This document shows positions 47,291 through 58,883 of a DNA stretch of 64,000 nucleotides, in pieces. Every line of letters begins with the position of its first letter. Within the stretch, counting starts at the first letter, position 1. The stretch is from Heterobasidion occidentale (taxonomy: Eukaryota > Basidiomycota > Agaricomycetes > Russulales > Bondarzewiaceae). Position numbers and translations under genes: made by a program. Under the pieces are notes generated by a model. That model searched no databases. It had not been told where the DNA came from and saw only the letters and a list, made by a program, of their open reading frames with translations. The stretch is taken from assembly GCA_039111635.1 (NCBI GenBank), contig JBCAQO010000008.1, positions 2,914,001-2,978,000 on the forward strand. Reading direction: 5' to 3'.

Positions 47291-49106
47291 ATAAGATGTG
47301 AGGCGGCCGGGGCGCATTTGGTGCGTCCACGTCCTGATCTCTACTTATGTAGGATATGCGGCGGATTGCTTCCTCCATCAGAACCTGAGCGTTTTGCAGA
47401 AGACCGAGGACTAGTCACTCAACTCGCCTGAAAGTGCCACGAGCAATCCCCCGACGCTCCGCCCGCTGCTCGATCTCGTCCGGTCCACCTTCCCTGCGCC
47501 GCGACTTCCGTGGACGTGACTCTCTCCTATGATGCGCCGTCTGATGCTGCGCCGGTGCTCTCTATAGGTGACGGCATCACCACACTTGTGCGGATGGGCC
47601 ACCCCTCGTTCGAAAACGCGCGCGCCCTCCGCGCTTGCTGCCCTTCATTCTCAGGTCGATCCCGGTTCCCCCTCTCCTCGACAGTCTGCTCTCAGGAACA
47701 CATCACATTCGTCACCAGCCACCCCGTCGTGATCCCCTACAAACGAGGCCAGAAGTTCTCCTCTGCATCCTCCAGCTCTCAGCTCTCGACCCCCTCCCTA
47801 TCGCAAGCGCCAAGAGCGGCCCCGTCAGCAGCTAGGCGTGTCTTTCGACTCTTTCCCCCTCTTTCTTTCTGATTTTGCACTCAAGCGCGCTGTTCCGCGG
47901 CCGTTTTATGTCATCCCGTATGCATATACACGCAGTGATACCTTTTGACACGCTCCGCTTCACTTTCCCGCTTGCTATGAAGAATAAGGGCCAAAGTTTT
48001 CAGTCCATTGCCGCAGACACAAGCGTGCGAGGGCCGATGTTGGGTCTGTGGGAGGCCCTCGACCACCTCGCGTTCGAACTAGGGATAATGTTAGCCACAG
48101 CGATGAAAACGCGAAATGAGTACGCGATCGAAGATTGTATGACGCTGAATATTCTTAGCCTTGCGCGTCGAATGAACTTTATGCAGAATATCCAGTCATC
48201 TCGGCCCGTACCTAGTCAATGCAGATCGCTTTCTTCTGTACGTCCGTCCACCGTCTCGTCAAATTTTCCGCGCGCCTTTCCTCTTTGGCTTTTTCATCAC
48301 AACAGCTTGCTTTTAAGGCTCGACACTGATCGTTTATAAGAAATGTCTGTCGCATCAGCTCGTATACACCCATGCCTGGGCTTTCTGTGCTCAAACACGA
48401 TGCAGTGATTGGAGAAATTCAAGACGATTGAGCGATTAAATATCGACGATGGGATCACCATCCTTGCAACGCGCAATGCCCGTGGCATGCATATTATGAG
48501 CAACCGCCTCCCATCATAGTTTCTTTTCCTCAGGCGGAGCTCATATCTTTTCTCGTGAGCTCTCCATAAATGAAGCCGCTCAGCAAGCTGCACTGAATGT
48601 CAATAGACACGAAGGCATAGCATCCGACCATAGGGCGTTTATAATGGCACGAAATGCCAACAATAAGGACAGTCAACGGCAGTAGTAGACGCCTGCCGGA
48701 TCTCTACCGAATCTCTCACAAGCTCTACGTATTTTCTTACAATTGCAAGGGGGGCGGCGATAGCACGCCTGCGCACAGCCTCTGCGCGTTTCAACTAAAC
48801 CAAGCCCGTCGACAATATACTGTCCAAAATCAGATATACTCACCGCAAACGACGCCCTGCTATGATCACCACTCATCGACCCACGACCCGGGCACAGGCG
48901 CAGCTGGGAAAGGCGTCCAGCACCGTTCGTCCTCTGACTGCGAACTTGGACATCCCACGACTGTAAACGTCACTCGTTGTCGGATGCTCTCGACCAGTCG
49001 CCGTGGCCGGATGTCGCTCGCACGCGCGGGTCTCGGATGCACACATGACGCAGCTGGTCGTCGGCAGAGGACCGGGAGCGTTCGACGAGCGTGTCGCTCA
49101 GGAGGG
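47291..49106. other. No complete gene recognised; some coding-like frames
   Basis: A plus-strand frame around 47,875-48,230 contains FALKRAVPRPFYVIPYAYTR and then, in another frame, GLWEALDHLAFELGIMLATA, which look protein-like, but no family is recognised and no start is clear. The segment 46.95-47.9 kb resembles 50.1-51.1 kb (shared AGTGTGACGTGACGTCACCT and GATCTCGTCCGGTCCA). Confidence 0.3.
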
Positions 49107-49706
49107 TCAAGTCAGATGTCGTCTCCGCAGCCATATCCGAGACGTCAGGAGCACACGCAGACGCGCAAAATGGGGAGTCGGATGGTCACGGAGGTGCTTT
49201 GCGAGGAACCTGAACGCATGGCCGCCCGTGAGGGTCAATTTCGTGATCTGGGGCGTGCTGCACGTGAGGTCGCACAACCAGGAATATAGCAAGATGGCGG
49301 AGATCAAAGAAATAAGGCCATTGCAATCGCGGGAGCACCATGAGTGAGAGCCGTTCCAAGCGCGGCATCTGTGAGTGATCAAAGAGCAGGAAAATACTCT
49401 CGCTGCAGCGATAATTTGGAATGATCAGAGGCCTCAGGTTTGGAAATTTGAAGCGAGGGGTGGGTAGGCACCATGGTCAAGGAACTACACGGAGAAGTGT
49501 CGAACTCGCTGAGAGTTATCGGAAATAATCTGCAGCGCGTCCAGAGACGACATTTGGGCACTGATGAAAAGAGGGGCTGTGCCAAGAGCGCGTCGGCCCA
49601 GTAGAGCTGCGCCCGAAGTGGATGGCCGGTGGAGCTCTAGCTCGTTGGTAGAAAACGCGGACGGAAAGAACCGACGCACGCGTTCCTCCAGAAGCCTCTC
49701 AGGCAC
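49107..49706 (-). pseudogene. Possible F-box/LRR-type gene remnant
   Basis: Minus-strand pieces such as VRRFFPSAFSTNELELHRPS, SSLDALQIISDNSQRVRHFS, and later SAILLYSWLCDLTC and ITKLTLTGGHAFRFL recall the leucine-rich C-terminal halves of mushroom F-box proteins, but the frame breaks several times and no F-box is visible. The assignment is weak. Confidence 0.25.
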
Positions 49707-51949
49707 CTCTCACCTCCTCTACGATTCTCGTTGCCTTCACGACTCCACGCACCTCCCGCTTGACCCCTGACCCTTTTTCGACGGCGTGATTGCACAAGTC
49801 GAGTGCCTGTACAAGAGCGAAGAGATAGGTCCCTTGGCTAGGGCGGAAGCACGGTCGAGTGAGCATTGAAAGTGGTAGAACAGCATGGGTATGGAGGGGT
49901 GTGTTGAGTGGGGGCGGGAAGCTGGGTCCGAGGGACGAAGGGGGTTGTAGTGGGGAAGTAGGCGCGAGGGCATGCGGACAACACGATAGATGAGCGCAGT
50001 AACCTTCTTCGTTTTGGGGAGCTGACTCGGGAGGAAGAGAATGAGTAAATTCGAACCTTGACTCACCCTACAGCAAACGCGACGGGAGTGTCTCGGCGGC
50101 GATGCTCCTCACTTGCACGTCGCCCAGCGGAGCCCGCAAATTTCACTCCTCGACGCAGAAAATTGCGTGCGCGTGTCACAGGTGCAGGCTTCCATCCTGG
50201 TATTGTGTGGGCACTTGTAAGAGCTTGTTAGCCATCGCGTCGCATGAGTCGCATGCTGTCTTGCTCGAAGTGAGTGTGACGTGACGTCACCTCCCTATGC
50301 TCTGCGCTCATCATCGATGACCCCTCGCTCGTAGCCGCACAGACTATTGGCCGTGACGCACCCCCGCCGCACACAGCAAGGCCGACGCCTATGGTGGTCC
50401 TCGCTCGGGGCCGAAGGCGGGAGTGGTATTAGATATGCCCAAAAACAGCCGCTGCAACCCTGTTTCGGTGCGTGCACGTCTGTTTTGGGTGTCCTGATAG
50501 CTGCGTCTCGCCTGGGTCAGATTGGGACCGTCGCGCGGATCCCACAAGATCCTGAATCGGTCTCTCACCTTCCCCGGTGTGCCCCTGACGTCCGCTACTT
50601 CCTCGATCTCGTCCGGTCCATGACACTTCCATGACTCGCACCGTCCGCTGCGTCCTCCGAACGCGACTTTGGCTCTGACGACGCGACACCCGATCCTGCA
50701 CCAGTGCCCGCCATCCTTGGTCTCCTCACCACGCCCTCGTGGGTCTGTGCCTCTCATCCACGTCTTCCGCGCGCTAACCGCGCTCTATTCCAGGTCGATC
50801 TCTCCCTACGCCACCACCCTCGCTCCCATGCCTCCGGGAACGCATCGCCCCCGTCTGTCACCACATCGTGACCCTCGCAGAACACAGCCAAGGTGACTTG
50901 TTCCGCATTTTCCTCCGGCTCCCCGCCTTCCATCTCGAAGTCCCCCGCTCCCGAGCGCCAAGCGCCGCCCCGTTCACATTCAGCGCGCCCCTCCCACCTC
51001 TTCTCGTCCGACTGCGCGTCGTTTTTCTTCGTTCGGTCATCGACTTGCTGTATGTTTCGTATGGATGCTGCTCATAGGCCTCACTGCGCATCGGACGCTC
51101 ACTCCTGCTTGTGGCTCCCACTCCTCCTCTCATCCCACGCACTCGTGCCCTGCAATTCAGGATCACATTCTTCAGCACCATCTTGCCCACTGCGTAACAG
51201 CTGCCGTCGTCGTTTGTGTTGATCATCCTGCAGAGACCCGACCCTGAGAGGGCCCATGCGAGGGTTGCAGGAGGTGATGGACGAGCACAGTGGTCATCAG
51301 AATCAAGGTGAGGCTTGAAACCGGACTGCAAAGAAGAGGCGAAGATGGCAAGTTAAACGCACCCACTCACCGATAATCTCGCCAGGATCAGCCACATCCT
51401 CGGCCTCAGGCAGATGGTATCTAGTGTCGCTCAAACCAATCAGCTTATATGCGGCGTGCCGGCGGTACCGCGCGATCCGTGTTCATCAGACAAGACGGAG
51501 CCGTCGTCATCATAGGACGCGTCCGCAACGTCGAGCTCATATGTGGGCGTACAGTACAGATGTCACAGAGCGCAGAGCGCAGAGATGCGCCGCTCGCGGA
51601 GGATGCGCGGGTGCAGGCTATTGAAACGTTGTCGAGGGAGGTACCATGTGAAGCGAAGAAGTGCGCACCAGAGATGAGCGAAAGGTAACGGATAAAAGAG
51701 TGCGCCCGCTTACCACAGACAATCCTCCTCAATCGAGGGTGGCCGGTGAACAGCTGCTGAAAGTGATTGCACTCAGCTCTGATCTCCCATGCGCATCGTA
51801 AGATGTCAGGTCTCAGCTCAAAGACAAGGATGAAAGCCCCAGAATCACCAGATTGCCTTAATGCATTCCCATCCCTCCTCTGCGACCTGAACGCCTAACG
51901 AGGCGCTGTGAGTGGAGACTATAACACGCGGCATGGCACTCGTCGAAGA
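49707..51949. other. Gene-poor, duplicated GC-rich sequence
   Basis: No intact gene is recognised. The stretch 50.1-51.1 kb is a diverged relative of 46.95-47.9 kb, including the palindrome-containing TGACGTGACGTCACC at 50,277 (47,087 in the other). Weak similarity continues to the copies near 52.6 kb and, inverted, 10.1 kb. Open frames on both strands are GC-driven and have no domain. Confidence 0.35.
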
Positions 51950-53561
51950 GTTGGAAATCGCGGTTCTAGGTTTGCGGGGGCACGCCACTCGAGAGAAGAG
52001 AGACATGGCGAAAGCGCAGCGGAGAGGGTGGGGAAATGTATGCGGAGGAGGAGGGCCGCGCCTTCTCGCCGAGCGGGCCCGCGACAGGTTACGTGAGCGC
52101 GCGTAGGCAGCCGGCAGCATAGACATTGGCGAACATCAGTATGCGCGTGGGTCGCCATTCTCAGGAGAGGAAATTTATCTCCGCCTCCTGAAATTCATGG
52201 AGCTGAGGCTCAAGCAAAGAAAGCGTTGAAGTTGATGGACGCGACGGAGGGAGAGAGGGGAGGAGAGGAGGGATGCGCGGTGTACGCGTGTGATGGATCG
52301 GCCTCGCTTTTCATACCTGACCTAGAGATCCTAAGGAGAGTGACTCGAAACCTGAAGAAAAATGCAGCGCGAAACGCACTTTCAATGGGATGGCAGGCTT
52401 CTTAGCGGCGATGCGCTTCAGCTGCACCTCGAGCACAGGCTTCAGTGGTCTCACTCATCGACACTGGATACCGCGGCGCGTATGTAGACGCGATCGCAGG
52501 CGCAAGGGTCTGTCGTTCATCGTCGCGGTTATTGTCGTGCTCGTCGAGACGTCGTCGAGGTCGAAGCGTGAGGGAATCACGTGACGTTGCTACCTCTTCG
52601 ATGCTCTTTGCCTTCCACTCACACTAACCAGTCGCGGCTCCTGCGGACTTGCTGCTGCATAACTTGCTGCATCACACCTTCGTCACGCACATCAAGAACA
52701 GCTGCATGACGACCCCAGCCTGGGACAACAGATGGTAGTGGAGGCGTGGGCGAGGTGGAAGACGGCCGCAGTGCTTTGGTGCGTATCTTTTCTTGTATGT
52801 GCTGAGCACTACCTCAACCAGAATGCGAACCTAGCGCAGAGGGGAGAGCACAGGTTCGTCATCCTTCAATATGTCTCCCCGCGCAGCCCACCGACAATGC
52901 GCCCGCTGATCGACCTGTGCGATCCTGGCTCCGAATGTACACTCACCCACGGCATCTCTTCGCAGCAATCAGACTGACCGTAGATCTGGCCTTTGTAACA
53001 TCCAGCCGCTGACTATTGACTCTCTTAGAGACAGCAACATGTAATTTCTTGAAAGAAAATCCTCACCGCTCTGTTCTCGACCATCTACATGGCAACTCGC
53101 GGATGCTGGCAAGTTCCCTGTCGCAATTCAGGATAGGAAGCAGGCCGTCTCGGTTCGTTGAAAGTGAATAATCCAAGACGATGTCTATACGTGTACAATC
53201 TTGCTGCCATACAGTAGAAATATAACCCTTTTACAATGTCTGCGCCCGAACCCAGGTTGCTCACTTACTCCGGTAGCACCATCGTATAACGTGCGCTCTG
53301 CGCAAACATCTTCGCCGATTGTTCACTAGGCCAGGATGATCAAGCGAAAGTTTGAAAGAAAGCCCGCTTGAGCTCGGTCCACGATTTAATGGAACGTGCA
53401 ATGCATCATAATTAGCCATGTCGGCTCAGATCAAGAAATGTTTCGCTCAAAGCGCGATACCAACATAACTTCATGAATTCCCTCCCCATCCTATCTTCGC
53501 GCTAGCAGTCTACATTACGCGGTTCCCTAAGAGCCTATATCAGCGATGCTCCGAAAGGCCG

Positions 53562-53756
53562 TGTTGAAGGTGCAACTCGCTCGGAGCACTACGGAGCAGT
53601 TTCGGGGTTTACGGAAGTATCGTACCTTACATTTGTTATTCTTTCGGTACCGGAACTGCTATCTTCTGTTATATACTTGCGGTCTCATGTCCGGGCTTCC
53701 TCAGACCTTCGCGTTACTCGTGCGAGGCTGAGTCAGTTCTACTCTAGATTTCTACA
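53562..53756 (+). repeat. Copia 5' LTR (195 bp)
   Basis: It runs from TGTTGAAGG to TTCTACA. A TATATAC at about 53,672 may be the promoter TATA box. It lacks a 106-bp block present in the 3' LTR. Confidence 0.93.
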
Positions 53757-53768
53757 GGTTATGGGCCC
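53757..53768 (+). other. Copia primer-binding site
   Basis: GGTTATGGGCCC directly follows the LTR. It resembles the complement of the initiator tRNA-Met anticodon arm, as in copia-type elements that prime with a half-tRNA. Confidence 0.55.
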
Positions 53769-53826
53769 TGCCTTAATCTGCTAAGCCACTCTCTACTCAT
53801 AACCTTTCGTAACAAGCCTCGATACC

Positions 53827-56800
53827 ATGTCTGCTGTTCCCGTCTCTACCGACACCCTCCCATCAAATGTGCCCAAGCTGGACCCGAAGGGAACCAACTG
53901 GGTCATCTTCTCAATTCGCTTCAAGGATGCTATCGCCGCAAAGAAGAAGTGGGGCCATTTTGACGGCACCGCTCCCCGCCCCTCATTCACAGTTGCTGCG
54001 GGTGCAGCCTTATCCGAGAAGCAACTTGCCACGATTCAGACTTGGGACGATGACGAAGCATCTGCCAAGTATCTTCTCTCACAACGACTCCCTGACTCAA
54101 CTGTTATTCGCACCAACAAGATTGCTACAGTAGCCGCACGCTGGGCCTCCATTGTCACCGACTACACTGTGAAGAGTGCATTTGCTCAGACCGCACTTCG
54201 CAAGGAGTTCCTCGACCTGCGCGTGCCTCGTTCTGGCGATGTCGACACCTTCTTCAAAGATCTAGCTGCGAAGAAGGAGGAGCTTGCGACATGCGGTGTC
54301 GAGATTTCCGATCAGGACTATCAGTCGACTGTGATCCGGTCACTCCCGACAAAACTTAGCCAATATGCGAGCGGTCTCCTTGCATCTGCTCGTCTTATCG
54401 GAGGATCCTCGGCAGAGAAGAAATTTGATATTCAAGTCCTGATGGACCTTGTGGTCGAGGAGTATGAGCGTCTCACGTGCGAACGAGGGGCAAACACTGG
54501 TGGCAGTAACAGCAACTCGAATGCAAACGACGTTGCCTTGTTAGCGACGGGAGGCAGTGGAGGAGGAGGAAAGAGCAAGCGACCATTTCGGGGCGCGTGC
54601 TGGAACTGCGGCGAGAAGGGTCACGTTCGGGACAAGTGTCCTAAGCCGAAGAAGACTGACGGCAGCTCATCAAGCAAGTCTGGCTTGAAAACCACCGGGT
54701 CTGCAAATGTGGCCGTCGACTACGACTCCGACAGCGATGGCTTCTGGATAGCCGAAAGCATGTCTGGTGCATCGGAGGTAGATGACGACAAAGGCCACGG
54801 TTCGATGCCGAGTCTATATTCAGTGTCAGGCAGCGACGCTAGTGACAGCGTGCCTACATTAGATGATGATGAAGGGGGCTGGTTCTCGGAGATGGAGGAA
54901 GATGAGGGCGGAGAGTTCGAGGCATGGGCAGGGGATATGTGTCCGGAAGTGTATGGTGATGTTGCGCGGGACCTGGCCAGTTCCACCAGCGGCGTCAACC
55001 CCGACTCAGTGCACAATGACACCTCTGTCGCCAACATGACTGACGAGCCAGAGTTATCCGCTGCTGTTCTTCCAGGTGTCAATAGTGCAGCCCGCAGCAG
55101 GCATCGCCGCGCTATCTTTGATTCCGGTGCCACGCGACACCTCTCCCCGTACCGTGACGACTTTGAGACCTTCACGGAGATCCCCCCAAAGCCTTTCCAG
55201 TCCGCAGCAAAGACAAGTTTCCAAGCTGTTGGGAAAGGGGAATTAGTCATTGACATTCCGAACGGTGTCGAAGCTTCTCAGCTAAGACTTACCGAGGTGC
55301 TCTATGCTCCCGAGGTGGGCTACACTCTTGTGTCGGTTGGACGCCTCGATGAGCTTGGTTTCTCGACCACCTTTGTGAACGGCGTATGCACAATCCGCAC
55401 ACCGTCAGGCAGAAAGGTCGGGGAGGTGCCACGCTCGCAACGTGGTATCTATGCAGTTATGCAGGGGTCAGCTTATGAGGAGGCAAATGCAGCAGTCGAG
55501 AAGCTCACCATTGATCAGCTTCATGCCCGTCTCGGCCACATCTCTCCAAATGTTGCGCGTCGGATGGTTGAACGTGGTTTCGTGACTGGAGTCCGGCTCG
55601 ACACCTCAGACACCACACCCTCATTCTGCGAGGCGTGCGTGTATGCCAAGGCTACGCGCAAGCCGGTCCCAAAGCGACGCGATGGGGAACGTGCGAAAGC
55701 ACTTGGTGACGAGGTGCACTCGGATCTCTGGGGTCCCGCCCCCGTCGCAACAAGGCATGGCCGCCGATACTGGGTCACCTACACAGACGACCGCAGCCGT
55801 CTTTCGCATATTTACTTTCTGCGCAAGAAGGACGAGACATTCAGCACTTACCAGAAGCTCACCGCGTGGTACAAGACCCAGCACAACGTGACAGTCAAGA
55901 TCCTGCACTCCGACCGAGGTGGCGAGTACACCGGGAAGGAGTTTGTTGCATTCCTCGAAGATCATGGCACGACACAGCGGTTGACGGTCCACGACACGCC
56001 CGAACACAACGGTGTTGCGGAACGTCTCAACCGTACGATTGCCGAGCGTGTACGCGCGCTGCTGCACGCAAGCGGCCTTCCCCGCTTCCTATGGGGTGAG
56101 GCAGCTCGTCACGTGGTCTGGTTGAAAAATCGGACACCAACGAGCGCGCTGCCCGACGGTGCCACGCCATACGAGATGGCTACGGGGAAGAAGCCGAGCC
56201 TTTGGGGTGTGCTAGAGTGGGGCAAGAAGGTATGGGTCAAGTCCAAGGCTAAGCCCACATCCAAGTTGAGTGGTAGAGTTGAGGAGGGCAGGTGGATGGG
56301 TGTTGATGAACAATCAGAGGGTTTCCGGGTGTATTGGCCAAAGACAGGGCAGGTAACCGTGGAACGGAACCTGTTCTTCGACTCGTCGTCACCGGGGCTC
56401 GAGGGGGAGGAGGTGGCGGTTGAGTTTGACGAGGGAAGCGCAGACGAGCGCCCGTCGACTCCTGGCGTTGAACCGCGGGACGACCCGGCAAACCCCGGCG
56501 TTCCCAGAACGGACGCGCAGAGCGCGGCGTCTTCCTCAACCACGACCACGACCGCCCACCCTAACGTCCCCGCGCCACCCCCATCGCCCAACGACGGCGC
56601 CACGACCGTCCCTACCCATGGCACACCCACTCACGACGACGACGCAGCCGGGCACCTACACGAGCCCGACGCCGGACGGCCACGACGCGAGCGCAAACCG
56701 AGCTCAGTAGCGGAGTCGGCCGCACGTCCGCGCGGCCGTCTGACGGCCTCTTCACGCGCGGCCTGCAAGCGCCGCCGCACCGAGACCGAGTTGAGGAGGA

Positions 56801-58464
56801 GCTTGCGGAGTTTGCAGAGGGCGGGGCGCTCGACGAGGCCGAAGAGGAGTGGGAGACGGAGTACGCGCTAGCGGCGGTGACGGCGGACATGGAGGCGTTG
56901 GAACCGAGGACGGTTGCAGAGGCGCGCAGGAGGCCGGACTGGCATTTGTGGGAGGCGGCGATCGAAGAGGAGCTGGAGACTTTGAGGAAGGCCGGTACCT
57001 GGAGATTGGAGAGGGCACCGGACGATGCAAACGTCGTAGGGTCGAAGTGGGTCTTCAAAGCCAAGAAGGATGCCGCCGGGAACGTTGTGCGGTACAAAGC
57101 AAGACTCGTCGCGCAAGGCTTTAGCCAAGTCCCAGGCGTCGATTATTTTGACACCTATGCCCCCGTTGCGAAGCTCGCGTCTGTTCGCACTGTACTTGCG
57201 CTTGCTAACCGTCTCGATCTCGAACTTCACCAGGTCGACATCAAGGGCGCGTACCTGAATGGTGACCTCACTTCCGACGAGGTTATCTTCATGCGACCAC
57301 TGCCTGGTTATGCCCCTCCCGATCTCAACGGCCGCGTCCTACGTCTACAGCGTACCTTGTATGGTCTAAAACAGTCTGGTCGACGATGGTACCAGAAGCT
57401 GGTACAGATCTTCGTAGACTCGATGGGGCTCTCACAGGCACAGGTTGACCAGGCAGTTTTTTACCGACGCGACTCCGCAGGTGTACTTATTGTTGTGGTT
57501 CATGTTGATGACTGCACGATAGCAGCCTCGACACTTACCATCATCATTGCTTTCAAGGCCCAGCTTCGAGAACATGTTGAAGTCACTGATCTCGGGGAAC
57601 TCCACTGGCTCTTAGGCATCGAGATCACACGTAATCGTGTTGCGCGCACTCTAGGTCTCTCGCAACGGGTATATTGACGCGATCATCCGCCGTTTTGGTT
57701 TTGAGGACCTCAAGCCACTTGCTGTCCCCATGGATACTCAGTCACGCCTGACCAGCGAGCAGTCCCCGCGCAGTACCGACCAGATTGCGGCAATGCGAGA
57801 TGTGCCATACCGCGAGGCAGTTGGCGCACTCATGTATGCTGCACTCGGTACGCGGCCGGACATAGCATTTGCTGTGCAAACCCTCTCGCGTTTCTCCGCT
57901 GCCCCTGGGCGAACGCACTGGCAGGCGGTCAAACGTGTGTTCCAGTACTTGAAGGGCACGCGCGATCTCTGGCTGATGTACGGTGATGTTGAAAAGAAGT
58001 TGGTCGGGTATGGTGATGCTGATGGGAGTATGGCGGAGGACCGACGCGCCGTTTCGGGCTACGCGTTCATCATTGATGGAGGTGCTGTCTCATGGAGCTC
58101 AAAGCGACAGGAGATTGTCTCTCTCTCGACAACCGAGAGTGAGTACGTAGCCGCTACGCACGCTACAAAGGAGGCTCTCTGGCTTCGATCTCTCATCAAA
58201 GAGGTTCTCGAGCCCATTCCCGAAGCGACAGTCCTTTTCTCCGACAATCAGTCCGCCATTGCTCTTACCCAGGATCACCAGTACCATGCGCGCTCGAAGC
58301 ACATTGATGTGAGGTATCACTTCATTCGTTGGGTTATCGAGGAAGGGAAGTTGAGGTTGGTTTATTGCCCGACGGATGACATGGTAGCCGACGTGTTAAC
58401 CAAGGCCCTGCCATCGGCCAAGGTCAAGCACTTTGCGGTCGAGCTTGGTCTCCGTGCGGCTTGA
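53827..58464 (+). pseudogene. Copia gag-pol polyprotein with two frame breaks
   Basis: The first open frame (53827-56871) carries a Gag domain, a zinc knuckle CWNCGEKGHVRDKC (near 54,600), the protease AIFDSGATRHLSP (near 55,115), the GAG-pre-integrase LHARLGHISPNVARRM and the integrase core with SDLWGP, ILHSDRGGEYTGKEF and the E of GVAERLNRT. Its last part is out of frame from about 56,700-56,780. The next frame (56877-57677) is reverse transcriptase, with YAPVAKLASVRTVLALA, DIKGAYLNGDL, LYGLKQSGRRWYQ and VVHVDDCTI as the YVDD-like box. A second break near 57,670 leads to the RNase H frame (57730-58464) with LSTTESEYVA, FSDNQSAIAL and KHIDVRYHFIR. The element cannot make one polyprotein as written; sequencing error is an alternative given the fresh LTRs. 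Confidence 0.9.
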
Positions 58465-58471
58465 GGGGGAG
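58460..58471 (+). other. Copia polypurine tract
   Basis: GAGGGGGAG lies immediately before the 3' LTR and overlaps the end of the RNase H frame. It has the usual form and place of a plus-strand primer. Confidence 0.8.
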
Positions 58472-58772
58472 TGTTGAAGGTGCAACTCGCTCGGAGCACT
58501 ACGGAGCAGTTTCGGGGTTTACGGAAGTATCGTACCTTACATTTGTTATTCTTTCGGTACCGGAACTGCTATCTTCTGTTATATACTTGCGGTCTCATGT
58601 CCGGGCTTCCTCAGACCTTCGCGTTACTCATGCGAGGCTGAGGTGAGCCCCATATAGTTTACCTTTCCATATCTATTGCTTACCCTATTGTAGTCAGTTC
58701 TACTCTAGGTGAATATACAGACCTTCGCGTTACTCGTGCGAGGCTGAGTCAGTTCTACTCTAGATTTCTACA
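58472..58772 (+). repeat. Copia 3' LTR (301 bp, with internal 106-bp duplication)
   Basis: It matches the 5' LTR but has an extra 106-bp block bounded by a repeated 31-nt sequence (CAGACCTTCGCGTTACTC with G or A, then TGCGAGGCTGAG). The block begins GTGAGC and holds an intron-like GTGAGC...TTGTAG stretch. Confidence 0.93.
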
Positions 58773-58883
58773 GGCCGAATGCTGAATCATACAGGCTCCT
58801 CGTCGTTGCTAGTCTCACCTAAAAAGTTATTGGGGGATGGAAGCGTGCTTTCGAGTTTAACTGGAAGCATAGTCAACCAAACG

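Larger units (their letters stand above)
53562..58772 (+). mobile_element. Copia-type LTR retrotransposon, recent insertion
   Basis: A 195-bp 5' LTR and a 301-bp 3' LTR bound the element; both begin TGTTGAAGG and end CTACA. The target duplication is GGCCG (53557-53561 and 58773-58777). The uninterrupted target survives in the other inverted-repeat arm at about 9,212. Gene order gag, protease, integrase, reverse transcriptase, RNase H is Copia (Ty1) type. Apart from the 106-bp length difference, the LTRs are identical over the shared part as read, so the insertion is young, but the coding frame has two breaks. Confidence 0.95.
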
